Below are positions 7,847 through 15,150 of a stretch of DNA of 33,728 nt, piece by piece. The position numbers and the translations under genes are program-made. The notes under the pieces were generated by a model that searched no databases, was not told the origin of the DNA, and saw only the letters and a list, made by a program, of their open reading frames with translations. Where the stretch lies: the NCBI GenBank assembly GCA_022321325.1, contig JAKOEO010000026.1, forward strand, positions 1 to 33,728, written 5' to 3'. Source of the stretch: Candidatus Magnetominusculus sp. LBB02 (GTDB lineage Bacteria; Nitrospirota; Thermodesulfovibrionia; Thermodesulfovibrionales; Magnetobacteriaceae). How positions within the stretch are numbered: the first letter of the stretch is position 1; the number at the start of each line of letters is the position of its first letter.

Positions 7847-7944
7847 GGGAGTGCATGGGGTTCTGGTGTCCCTCCCGGACTTCAAATCCGGTGTTTCCTG
7901 CCAAAAGCGGGAAGGGTGGGTTCGATTCCCACACGCTCCCGCCA
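7847..7944 (+). tRNA. selC: tRNA-Sec (anticodon UCA)
   Basis: 98 bases with encoded CCA. The 5' GGGAGTG pairs with CGCTCCC at the 3' end over seven pairs; the eighth pair expected in bacterial tRNA-Sec would be C-A here. The anticodon arm is CCGGA-CTTCAAA-TCCGG with anticodon TCA, identical in loop to other bacterial selC genes. A long variable arm (TTTCCTGC...GCGGGAAG) and the T arm GTGGG-TTCGATT-CCCAC follow, then discriminator G73 and CCA. This tRNA is serylated and converted to selenocysteinyl-tRNA for recoding UGA, so the organism is expected to carry selA, selB and selD elsewhere. No selenoprotein gene was recognised in this window. Confidence 0.95.
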
Positions 7945-7956
7945 ATAATAAACATG

Positions 7957-8314
7957 CGGGGTTGCAGAGAATCTATATCATCATTTAATCACCCTTTTAA
8001 GAAACAATATAACGGCGGTATTTTATATCATCCTTGCCAGCAGACGCTAAACGGTTAGGCTTAGTTATCCGGGCACATTGTGGGATAGAAAACATTATGT
8101 TTTAAATGTACACCAAAGCCGTGCCAGAACTGGTCACAGTGCTGAAAATCTCTCTATAATCAGGCGCTTTGCTCTTAATCTTCTCAAACAAGATAAAACA
8201 TGCAAGCTCGGTGTTAAAAATAAACGCTTAAAGGCAGCCTATAATGATTTACACAGGGCATCTATTCTTAACCTTAAATCACTTTTATATGCCCTGGGGG
8301 GGGCACTTGATTAA
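7957..8314 (+). pseudogene. Decayed ISAs1-family transposase, C-terminal part
   Basis: Translation in shifting frames gives a recognisable ISAs1 transposase tail: FISSLPADAKRLGLVIRA then HCGIEN (8022-8093, normally HWGIEN), a frameshift, then YVLNV, RTGHSAENLSIIRRFALNLL, KQDKT and GVKNKRLKA (8093-8250). Fainter similarity (GLQ) begins near 7957. At least one frameshift and an upstream TAA at 8010 show it is inactive. The N-terminal DDE half is absent and no terminal inverted repeats were found. The fragment starts about a dozen bases after the CCA end of selC. Confidence 0.75.
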
Positions 8315-8336
8315 ATGCTTTGTGATTTTGTACAAT
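8307..8336 (+). promoter_or_regulatory. Putative promoter for the small orphan gene
   Basis: TTGATT at 8307-8312 and TACAAT at 8331-8336, spacing 18 bases, giving a leader of about 25-30 bases before GGGAGG and ATG 8369. The same hexamers and spacing occur before hicB at 29179-29208. The -35 box overlaps the end of the transposase remnant. Confidence 0.5.
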
Positions 8337-8368
8337 GTAGCCAGTGCTAAATACCAGGGAGGTTTACT

Positions 8369-8578
8369 ATGACGAAAGCTGAAATGGGATGGCGTGTAGT
8401 GGCGATGTTAGAAAGGGCAATATCGGATATTAATAAGATGATTTCAATAACTTCAGATATTGTGTCGAAGTCTATTTTGCTGCTGCGTTTGAATTTACTT
8501 TATCTGGTGAATTCGCTTTTTTCCCGGGAACTGGCGCGCGTCAAAGTAGCTGAAATTCCTCTGGAAGTTCTAAGATAG
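8369..8578 (+). CDS. Small hypothetical protein
   Basis: 69 residues, start supported by GGGAGG (8357-8362) six bases before ATG and by a plausible promoter. The middle (about 18-52) is amphipathic to hydrophobic, ISDINKMISITSDIVSKSIL followed by LLRLNLLYLVNSLF, so it may be a helical or membrane-peripheral peptide. No family recognised. A hairpin follows the stop codon. Confidence 0.6.
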   Translation: MTKAEMGWRVVAMLERAISDINKMISITSDIVSKSILLLRLNLLYLVNSLFSRELARVKVAEIPLEVLR

Positions 8579-8580
8579 CA

Positions 8581-8612
8581 GGGCGTTGGCCTTAGCATAT
8601 TATAAAACGCCC
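8581..8612 (+). terminator. Hairpin after the small orphan gene
   Basis: GGGCGTT (8581-8587) pairs with AACGCCC (8606-8612) around an 18-base loop, three bases after the stop codon. There is no U-tract, so it may be a weak terminator or processing hairpin before the GGDEF-EAL gene. Confidence 0.3.
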
Positions 8613-8631
8613 GGACTCAGGTGAGATATTG

Positions 8632-10578
8632 ATGGAAGGAAAAGACAATCGTTTGTTAAGCCCGACCGCTTGTTTCATATTTACGGCGGCGGCGATATTA
8701 GTTGCGGAGTATCTCATCATGGTGCTTCTCGATGTATTTGCTATCAGAAGCTATGTCGCCATAATTGACACCGCAACGCTGTCGCCCATAGTCACGCCGG
8801 TGCTTTACTATAGCATTGTCCATCCTCTGCAAAAGAGGATATCTATGGTTGATGGATTGAACCGGTTTCTAACGTCGCAGTTATCAAACAGAAAACAGGA
8901 AGAGGGCGACCTCAGAAACCTAACCTTTGCGCTTGAGCAAAGCATCAGCGCCATTATTATTACCGACATAGCGGGCAACATTGAGTTTGTAAATAACAAG
9001 TTTACAGACATTACAGGATATACGTTTGACGAGGTCAGAGGGAAAACCCCACGAATATTGAAGTCTGGCAAGCACCCCCCGGAGTTTTATAAGCATATGT
9101 GGGATACGATAACGGTAGGGGATGAGTTTCGCGCCGATTTGTGTAACAAAAGAAAGGATGGCACGTTTTACTGGGAGCTTCTGTCCATCTCGGCAATAAA
9201 AGACGCCGCGGGGAATATTACGCATTTTATGGCCGTACAAATTGACGATACCGAACGCCACCATGCCGATGAGCGCCTCAAACAAATGGCTCACTTTGAC
9301 GTACTTACCGGCCTGCCAAACCGCTCTCTCTATGAAGAGCGTTTAAATCAAACGCTGCTTTTGGCTAAAAGGAATAAGTTCAACTTTGCCGTTATGTTTT
9401 TAGACCTCGATAAGTTTAAAAATGTAAACGACACGATAGGGCATCAGGTTGGCGATATGCTCTTAAAGGAAGTCTCCCAGCGTCTTCTGTCTCATGTCAG
9501 AAAGTCTGATACTGTGGGGCGCATGGGAGGGGATGAGTTTCAAATCCTGCTCTCTGAGGTCAGCAGGCCGGATGACGCCGCCGTTGTCGCAGATAAAATA
9601 ATACAGTCAATACGCGAGCCGTTTTTCCTGAACGGGCACGAATGCAGGATAGGGGTGAGCATTGGAATAAGCATTTACCCCGATGACGGCGATACGATGG
9701 TAACGCTCACAAAAAATGCCGACCTGGCTATGTACCATGTAAAGGAACATGGCAGGAACCGCTATGAGTTTTTCAACCCGGCTATGGATGAGGCGCTGCA
9801 GGAGAAGACGAAGATGGAGGCGGCGCTGCGCGTGGCTCTGGAGCAGGACGAGTTTGAGCTGTTATACCAACCGCAGATAGATATCAAATCAGGCAAACTG
9901 GTAGGGTGTGAGGCGCTAATCAGATGGAACCACCCTGAGATGGGGGTAATATCGCCGGTTAAATTTATCCCATTGGCAGAGGAGACAATGTTGGTCGTGC
10001 CAATCGGGGAATGGGTACTGCGCCAGGCGTGCAATCAAAACAGATTATGGCAGAAGCAGGGGTTTCACATGGAGCGCATAAGCGTAAATCTCTCGGCTCT
10101 TCAATTCAAAGACGATATGTTTGTGGAGAAGATAAGCGCCATACTGAAAGAGACAGGTCTTGAGCCTCACTGCCTCGATGTGGAGATAACCGAGAGTGGT
10201 CTCATGCGAAACGTTGACCTTAGTATAGAGACAATGGACAAACTGCGCGGTATTGGCGTAAAGATCTCTGTGGATGACTTTGGAACCGGGTACTCTTCGT
10301 TATTGTACTTAAAACGATTCCCGATAGATATACTGAAGATAGACCAGGACTTCATCAGAAACTGCACAACCGACGCCTCAGACGCCGTTATAACGTCAAC
10401 GATAATCTCAATGGCGCACAGGCTGAAGATAAAGGTGATTGCCGAGGGCGTGGATGACGAAGGGCAGCTTGAGCTGCTCAGGGTGTTCAGTTGCGACGAG
10501 GTTCAGGGATATATATTCAGCAAACCGGTCTCTGCCGCGGATTTTGATAAACTGCTGATAGACAATCATGTGTTTTAA
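8632..10578 (+). CDS. Membrane PAS-GGDEF-EAL c-di-GMP signalling protein
   Basis: 648 residues from ATG 8632 (AGGTGAG at 8619-8625 upstream; a TTG three bases earlier is the alternative). Order: two hydrophobic segments (about 11-35 and 45-62), a linker helix, PAS (about 90-210, with IEFVNNKFTDITGYTFDEV and FMAVQIDDTERHHADERLK), GGDEF (about 220-390) and EAL (about 400-645). The cyclase signature GGDEF is intact at 299-303, with the inhibitory I-site RKSD five residues before it. The phosphodiesterase part has EAL at 427-429, DDFGTGYSSL and IAEGVDDEGQLELL. Both c-di-GMP synthesis and hydrolysis are therefore possible, with the balance set by the PAS input. It stands alone, with no partner gene next to it. 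Confidence 0.93.
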   Translation: MEGKDNRLLSPTACFIFTAAAILVAEYLIMVLLDVFAIRSYVAIIDTATLSPIVTPVLYYSIVHPLQKRISMVDGLNRFLTSQLSNRKQEEGDLRNLTFALEQSISAIIITDIAGNIEFVNNKFTDITGYTFDEVRGKTPRILKSGKHPPEFYKHMWDTITVGDEFRADLCNKRKDGTFYWELLSISAIKDAAGNITHFMAVQIDDTERHHADERLKQMAHFDVLTGLPNRSLYEERLNQTLLLAKRNKFNFAVMFLDLDKFKNVNDTIGHQVGDMLLKEVSQRLLSHVRKSDTVGRMGGDEFQILLSEVSRPDDAAVVADKIIQSIREPFFLNGHECRIGVSIGISIYPDDGDTMVTLTKNADLAMYHVKEHGRNRYEFFNPAMDEALQEKTKMEAALRVALEQDEFELLYQPQIDIKSGKLVGCEALIRWNHPEMGVISPVKFIPLAEETMLVVPIGEWVLRQACNQNRLWQKQGFHMERISVNLSALQFKDDMFVEKISAILKETGLEPHCLDVEITESGLMRNVDLSIETMDKLRGIGVKISVDDFGTGYSSLLYLKRFPIDILKIDQDFIRNCTTDASDAVITSTIISMAHRLKIKVIAEGVDDEGQLELLRVFSCDEVQGYIFSKPVSAADFDKLLIDNHVF

Positions 10579-10681
10579 ACCGGTAAAGGCATTAACCGGC
10601 ATGAAATATTGATGTTCTTCACGTAAAATTGTTTTTGTCGAGGCATTGACCAAAACGCCGCAATAATATAGAATACCGTGT

Positions 10682-11167
10682 ATGGCACATATTAAAGCAG
10701 ATATAATTGAGGCGGTTGCATACAAGATTGGCCTGCAAAAGACCGAGGCGCGGGACATTGTCGAGGTCATCCTTTCGCTGATGAAAGAGGCGCTGATCAA
10801 CGGTGAGTATGTGAAGATACCAAATTTTGGCACGTTTCATGTCAGGAAGAAGAGGGCGCGGGCGGGCCGAAATCCAAAGACTGGTCAAGGACTGGAGATA
10901 ACTCCTATGACAGTCGTATCCTTTCATCGCTGCAGCAAGCTGGCAAAGTCTGTCAGCAATGCCGAAAAAACAGACGACTACGACGATACTGAGTTTGTAA
11001 TAAAACCGCGGCAGCGGCATAACTGGCCGGCCCTTTGGGCAGAGTATCAGACTGCGAAGGCACAGAACAAAACCTTGACCGAGTTCAGCAGGGAAAAGGG
11101 TATAGCCAGGGCGCTTGTAAGCCGCGAGTTCGGACAGTTCAGACAGGCCTCAGACGCCAAGCGGTGA
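10682..11167 (+). CDS. HU/IHF-family DNA-binding protein with extra C-terminal HTH-like domain
   Basis: 161 residues. About 1-92 is a complete HU/IHF fold: a start of the IHF-alpha type (KADIIEAVAYKIGLQKTEAR), VKIPNFGTFHVRKK, and the DNA-inserting arm RAGRNPKTGQGLEI (about 60-73) with the conserved Pro. HU and IHF normally stop near 90-100 residues. Here an acidic linker (KTDDYDDTEF) leads to about 55 more residues, LWAEYQTAKAQNKTLTEFSR then EKGIARALVSREF, whose pattern suggests a small helix-turn-helix as in terminase small-subunit or homeodomain-like proteins. The product may bend DNA and also recognise a sequence. No strong ribosome site was seen before ATG 10682. Confidence 0.85.
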   Translation: MAHIKADIIEAVAYKIGLQKTEARDIVEVILSLMKEALINGEYVKIPNFGTFHVRKKRARAGRNPKTGQGLEITPMTVVSFHRCSKLAKSVSNAEKTDDYDDTEFVIKPRQRHNWPALWAEYQTAKAQNKTLTEFSREKGIARALVSREFGQFRQASDAKR

Positions 11168-11192
11168 ACTTACCGCCTTCTGCGATAGCGAT

Positions 11193-11226
11193 AAATGCGG
11201 TCAATGGGGAAATGCGGTCAATGGGG
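11193..11226. repeat. Perfect 17-bp tandem duplication
   Basis: AAATGCGGTCAATGGGG occurs twice head to tail (11193-11209 and 11210-11226), spanning the 3' end of the interrupted minus-strand gene. The second unit encodes PLTAFPH and the stop lies in the first, so the duplication changed the C-terminus of that frame. Confidence 0.7.
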
Positions 11227-11503
11227 CTTGTTCATGGCGATGGCCGAGAATGTTGTTGTTTGTGTCGTTGATGGCTTTAAGCGTCTTTGAGAAGGCATAT
11301 GCCTGACCTTGGAGAAATCTCACCTCTTCGATATTCGGGGCCTCGGCGGGGTCAATGATTTTATCTTTAATAAAGCTGGCCTCTTTATTAATAGATTCGC
11401 TTAGTTGGTTAAGAAATTCGATTATTGGTTAAGCGGCCTCATAAGACAAAGGCAGCAAGATGGAAGCATCGTTGGCAAGGTCTATAGAAGTGTTTATGTC
11501 CAT
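11201..11503 (-). pseudogene. Small gene interrupted by one in-frame TAA
   Basis: From ATG 11503 the frame reads MDINTSIDLANDASILLPLS and YEAA, then TAA at 11431-11429, then continues in the same frame for 75 codons to TGA 11201 (PIIEFLNQLSESINKEASFI, then KDKIIDPAEAPNIEEVRFLQ and GQAYAFSKTLKAIND). The downstream part has normal protein-like composition with amphipathic helices and is in frame with the upstream part, as expected for a roughly 100-residue gene with a single nonsense mutation. TAA cannot be read as selenocysteine. I do not recognise the family. The rest of the 11168-11669 stretch holds only the tandem repeat and no other gene I can support. Confidence 0.5.
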
Positions 11504-11669
11504 GTAATATGGTAGCCAATAATCCTGCGGTAAATCAATTCATAGCATATGGTATTTAACAAAGGCAAACGCACTATGACGATTTAGGAACCTGTTTTCA
11601 GTCCTCCAATGTGCCCGAATAACTGACCCCAATCGTTTACATGTTCGACGCGGCGATTTTAGCACGTCG

Positions 11670-12020
11670 TCACGGTTTTTTCATAGCGGCAAAATACCCC
11701 GCCTTTATCACAACCAAAAACGTGACTGTAACTCCAATTGACAACCCTATTATCTCAGCATATTTCAGATAAATCAAGATGAACAATGCCGCCATAACCA
11801 GAACAAGCCTTACCATATTGAATATAAGCGCCAGAGGGGCGACTGCCGTCTCAGGCGTTAAAAGACCGCTGATGCTTCTTGAAAGAAATATGAAATTCAG
11901 AAGAGCCACAACTCCGCCTATTAATATACTGGGCGCCATACGGCCAAACCCGCTCAACAGCGATACGACAACAACTGCCGCCAAGACGGCAATGGTTTGA
12001 ACAGCCACTGATCTAATCAT
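11670..12020 (-). CDS. AtpI-like ATP synthase accessory membrane protein
   Basis: 116 residues with four hydrophobic segments (about 6-24, 29-46, 63-85 and 88-108), the size and pattern of the ATP synthase subunit I family, which helps assemble or stabilise the c-ring of the F1Fo enzyme. Between helices 2 and 3 it has SRSISGLLTPETAVAPLALI. Its start overlaps the end of the AtpZ-like gene upstream by 8 bases, the usual atpZ-atpI pairing. The structural ATP synthase genes (atpB, E, F and so on) do not follow in this window, so the pair is detached from its operon and attached to the redox block. Confidence 0.75.
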   Translation of the reverse strand: MIRSVAVQTIAVLAAVVVVSLLSGFGRMAPSILIGGVVALLNFIFLSRSISGLLTPETAVAPLALIFNMVRLVLVMAALFILIYLKYAEIIGLSIGVTVTFLVVIKAGYFAAMKKP

Positions 12021-12240
12021 CTTTTTTTAACTCCCTGCCAACAATCCTGAATAATTCAATGAACCCTGAGACAATCCCAAAGACGAGAAATGTAATAGTA
12101 AGATAAGGTGTAGTATTAAAAAACACATCAAGCCACTTTCCGATAAAATACCCGACAAATGTCGCTACGACGAGATTAATGCCAACCTGGCTGGCAAACG
12201 CCAAACGCCGCAACCCCTTATTAGAGCCTTTCTCAGCCAT
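12013..12240 (-). CDS. AtpZ-like F1Fo ATPase accessory protein
   Basis: About 75 residues from ATG 12240, chosen because AGG sits at a suitable distance upstream; an in-frame ATG at 12267 would add nine residues (MPLPPVGSI). It has two transmembrane helices: LAFASQVGINLVVATFVGYF with the GYFIGKWLD turn, and YLTITFLVFGIVSGFIELFR followed by a charged tail. This is the AtpZ/AtpI-type arrangement, with the G-x-x-x-G-K-W-L-D motif common in the family. These proteins have been linked to assembly and to ion transport next to Fo. It is coupled to the AtpI-like gene by an 8-base overlap. Confidence 0.75.
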   Translation of the reverse strand: MAEKGSNKGLRRLAFASQVGINLVVATFVGYFIGKWLDVFFNTTPYLTITFLVFGIVSGFIELFRIVGRELKKDD

Positions 12241-12320
12241 TATTGAGCCTACTGGCGGCAACGGCATAATCGCCGGTTACAAGGCGATGACCAGATACAG
12301 GGGGCAGAGCGGCGAATTTA

Positions 12321-13556
12321 TCAATGAGCAGGGATTTTTCGCCTCTGTTCCTTAGGAACCAGACTTAGCTCGCCTTTATATATGGGGATTGCCGTCTTAA
12401 TCATAAGAGTATAGATAAGCGCCCCTACTGCCCATATGCCTGCAGTGACTATTAGTTCAGTTGCCGACGGCAGATAGTCATAGATTTCTCCAAGCGTATC
12501 CGGTATAAAGCCCGGTATAATCAGCCCCATGCCCTTTTCTATGTACACCCCTATCAGGACCATAACACAGGCCACATTCATGGTAGTAAACTTGTGCCTT
12601 AGACCCGGCATTAGAAATATAACAAAGGCCGTAACATTACAAATAAGCGCTATCCATGTAAACGGCACAAGGACATTGTGAAGCGTCCCGTCCTTGCTCA
12701 AGCCAAAGAACAGATACTCCATAGGGGCTAAATGAATGCTGCGCGAGTAGAACTCCTTAAATATCTCGGCAGCGTATAAAAACAGATTCAAGCCCATCGC
12801 ATAAGCAATCAACTCGGCTATCTTTTGAATGGCCTCATTTGAGATTTCAACCTCGGAGACCTTCCTTGCTATTTGAAACACTAAGATCATCAGCGCAGGG
12901 CCGGAACACAACGCCGAGGCAATAAAACGCGGCGCCACAATAGAGGCATTCCAAAATGGCCGCGACGACAGGCCGTTATACAAAAAAGCCGTTACCGTAT
13001 GTATGCTGAATGCCCACGGTATGGACAAGAGCACAATCGGCCACATGATAGACATCTTGTACTCCTTCCCATGCGCCGCCCTGTAAAGTACATAGCTTAC
13101 CGCCGAGAGATTTATCACTAAGTAGCCGTTTAATACAATTACGTCCCACACTAAAAGAGAAGAGGGGAAGTTAGGGTGCATCATAATGTGCCAGGCATAC
13201 ATCGGCTTACCCATATCGGCAACCACTAACATAATGCACATTGTTACTGCCATTACCGCTATCATCTCGCCAAACAGGACTATTTCCTTTATTGGCTTAA
13301 AATGGTATATGTAGGATGGTATTACAAGCATAACGGCAGCGGCGGCTACGCCGACCAAAAAAGTAAAGTTCGAGATGTAAAAACCCCACGATACCTGGTC
13401 TCTCATATTGGTTACGATAAGGCCCTTGTCTGCCTGCCCAAAATACGCTGCTGCCCCTGCCGCAATAACAAGGCCCAAGACCGAAAGCCATGCGTAGTAG
13501 AGCTTGTTACCCCTTGTGATATGCCGTATTAAGTCTATGATAAACGCTGCTGTCAT
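12321..13556 (-). CDS. NrfD/PsrC-type membrane quinol-oxidising subunit (module 2)
   Basis: 411-residue polytopic membrane protein with about ten hydrophobic segments, of the NrfD/PsrC/CbcU family. It exchanges electrons between the menaquinone pool and an iron-sulfur subunit. Family-like features include VSWGFYISNFTFLVGVAAAA near the N-terminus, WDVIVLNGYLVINL, and the C-terminal IPGFIPDTLGEIYDYLPS. The ATG at 13556 is preceded by GAGGAG, 12 bases after the iron-sulfur gene ends, so the pair is translated together. With the cytochrome and ferredoxin upstream it makes a three-subunit complex like the Geobacter Cbc4 (CbcSTU) type. That parallel is from known gene order, not measured similarity. 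Confidence 0.88.
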   Translation of the reverse strand: MTAAFIIDLIRHITRGNKLYYAWLSVLGLVIAAGAAAYFGQADKGLIVTNMRDQVSWGFYISNFTFLVGVAAAAVMLVIPSYIYHFKPIKEIVLFGEMIAVMAVTMCIMLVVADMGKPMYAWHIMMHPNFPSSLLVWDVIVLNGYLVINLSAVSYVLYRAAHGKEYKMSIMWPIVLLSIPWAFSIHTVTAFLYNGLSSRPFWNASIVAPRFIASALCSGPALMILVFQIARKVSEVEISNEAIQKIAELIAYAMGLNLFLYAAEIFKEFYSRSIHLAPMEYLFFGLSKDGTLHNVLVPFTWIALICNVTAFVIFLMPGLRHKFTTMNVACVMVLIGVYIEKGMGLIIPGFIPDTLGEIYDYLPSATELIVTAGIWAVGALIYTLMIKTAIPIYKGELSLVPKEQRRKIPAH

Positions 13557-13567
13557 GCCCTGCTCCT

Positions 13568-14461
13568 CTAAAGACTAAAGAAATAATAAAAGCTTGGATT
13601 AGTATTAAGTTCTTCTTTCAGCCTGAAGACACGCTTTTTCTCTATGCACTGGCTGATTTCGCTCTCAGGGTCAAGGAGATTGCCGAATTTTCTGGCACCC
13701 ACAGGACATATCTCCACACACGCAGGATATCTGCCGGGGTTTTCCCTCGTTCTCTGGATGCAAAACGTACACTTTTCAACATGGCCGTTAAATTTGGGGC
13801 GATTGCCGAGGTAGTGGGTATTTGGATTGAATTGTTCAGGCGGTACGGTTGGCTCCGCCCAGTTAAATTTTCTTGCCCCATACGGGCAGGCCGCCATGCA
13901 ATACCTGCACCCAATGCACCAATTGTAATCAACCACTACAATGCCGTCTGGTTCTTTCCATGTCGCCTTTGTAGGACATACCTTGACGCATGGAGGATTA
14001 TCGCACTGTTGGCACTGCACAGGCATATAGAAATGTCCCGGCGCTGGTACTTCGTCATGCTTATAGTACTTTTTGGATTCCTCAAGGTCGGACACCCATT
14101 TCTCGCCATTCTTAAACTCCAGAACCGTTATATACTGTACCTGTGGTTTGCGAGAGAGATTGTTCTCGGTAACACAGGCATATACGCAGCGCCTGCATCC
14201 TATGCAGCGTGAAAGATCAAGGCCATAGCCATACTTCACGCCCGGCAACGCCTCGTTTGTCTTGATGTTTATACTTACTCCTGTTTTTTCCTTATACTCT
14301 TTTTCAAGCCTTTTAGCTATATTCTTTTTTTCTTCCGGCGTCATCTCCCTGAAATACTTCTGGAAAAATGTCTCCCATAAAGATGCATCGCTCTTATCTG
14401 CCGGTATAAGCAACCCGCCAAGGCCTATTGCCACACTTTTTATGAAGTCTCTTCTTTTCAT
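13568..14461 (-). CDS. Periplasmic four-cluster ferredoxin subunit (module 2)
   Basis: 297 residues with a Tat-like N-terminus (MKRRDFIKSVAIGLGGLLIP) and sixteen cysteines in four [4Fe-4S] sites: Cys86/89/92/96 (CIGCRRCVYAC), 150/153/158/162 (CQQCDNPPCVKVC), 182/185/188/192 (CIGCRYCMAAC) and 231/234/248/252 (CTFCIQRTRENPG...CVEIC). This is the DmsB/PsrB/NrfC-type arrangement. It would sit on the outer face of the membrane and link the NrfD protein to the tetraheme cytochrome. Compared with the module 1 paralogue it has an added charged helical stretch at about 38-62. It follows the cytochrome gene by 18 bases and precedes NrfD by 11. Confidence 0.92.
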   Translation of the reverse strand: MKRRDFIKSVAIGLGGLLIPADKSDASLWETFFQKYFREMTPEEKKNIAKRLEKEYKEKTGVSINIKTNEALPGVKYGYGLDLSRCIGCRRCVYACVTENNLSRKPQVQYITVLEFKNGEKWVSDLEESKKYYKHDEVPAPGHFYMPVQCQQCDNPPCVKVCPTKATWKEPDGIVVVDYNWCIGCRYCMAACPYGARKFNWAEPTVPPEQFNPNTHYLGNRPKFNGHVEKCTFCIQRTRENPGRYPACVEICPVGARKFGNLLDPESEISQCIEKKRVFRLKEELNTNPSFYYFFSL

Positions 14462-14479
14462 GCCGCGTTCCTTATTCCC

Positions 14480-15037
14480 TTATTTGTCATATTCTGGAAC
14501 ATATAGCTTCTTATCTTCGATGACGACAGGCACAGTGCCCTTTATTTTCATAATTTCCTTAGGACCTGCCGGAACAGGCAGCGGTTTCAGCGGCTTGAAC
14601 TTGGGCGAATGGGGATCGTGGCAATTGACGCAAAGATAATATGTCTTATCTCCGTTCCAATAGCCGACCCTCTTGCCATGTATGCCTATCTTCCAGTCTC
14701 TGTAGATGTTTCCATGACATTGCCCGCACACCTGATACAGTTTCTCAAATGGAATGAGATCCCCGTTTGCCATGTGCAGCATATCCCTATTGGCGGCATC
14801 ATGACAATTTAAACACCAATTATCGCCATGCTTAAGCTGAATCTCCGTGTGAAATGAAAGCGTACGCTTTTCCTTGTTTGGCGGCATTGACGCATGGCAC
14901 GCCGTGCATGGGAAAATACCCTCGGTAAACGGCGGGGTTGTAGTGGTCAGCTTGGGAAGGGCATCCTCTGCTGACGCTATGCCTGCCGCAATCACAAATA
15001 GAGCTAACGCTGCTGCCACAATCAGCTTATGTCTCAT
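14480..15037 (-). CDS. Secreted tetraheme cytochrome c (module 2)
   Basis: 185 residues with a cleavable signal peptide (hydrophobic to about residue 20, ASA cleavage near 23) and four CXXCH heme sites: CTACH 44-48, CLNCH 75-79, CGQCH 104-108 and CVNCH 136-140, with additional His residues (for example HDPH) that can be distal ligands. The C-terminal 45 residues are Pro/Lys-rich and heme-free. It resembles the small periplasmic cytochromes that accept electrons in NrfD-type quinol complexes. Unlike its module 1 counterpart it has no retained membrane anchor. It heads the second module, after a 113-base gap from the first NrfD gene; that gap contains a short GC-rich hairpin but no clear promoter. 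Confidence 0.9.
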   Translation of the reverse strand: MRHKLIVAAALALFVIAAGIASAEDALPKLTTTTPPFTEGIFPCTACHASMPPNKEKRTLSFHTEIQLKHGDNWCLNCHDAANRDMLHMANGDLIPFEKLYQVCGQCHGNIYRDWKIGIHGKRVGYWNGDKTYYLCVNCHDPHSPKFKPLKPLPVPAGPKEIMKIKGTVPVVIEDKKLYVPEYDK

Positions 15038-15150
15038 CTTGCCTCATCCTCACACTGAACATCTCTCGTCGCGCCTCCCACAGCACTTATTATAGCCAGT
15101 CTGGGCCGGTCTCAGGGCCACTTAGGCCCCTAAAGCCAGAATCGTGTACT

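Noticed and set aside
8581-8612. Riboswitch before the GGDEF-EAL gene
   Set aside because: Only a simple hairpin is present; no conserved c-di-GMP aptamer (GEMM) elements such as a GNRA tetraloop/receptor pair were recognised.
11429-11431. In-frame stop as a recoded codon
   Set aside because: It is TAA, which is not used for selenocysteine or pyrrolysine; a nonsense mutation or read error is simpler.
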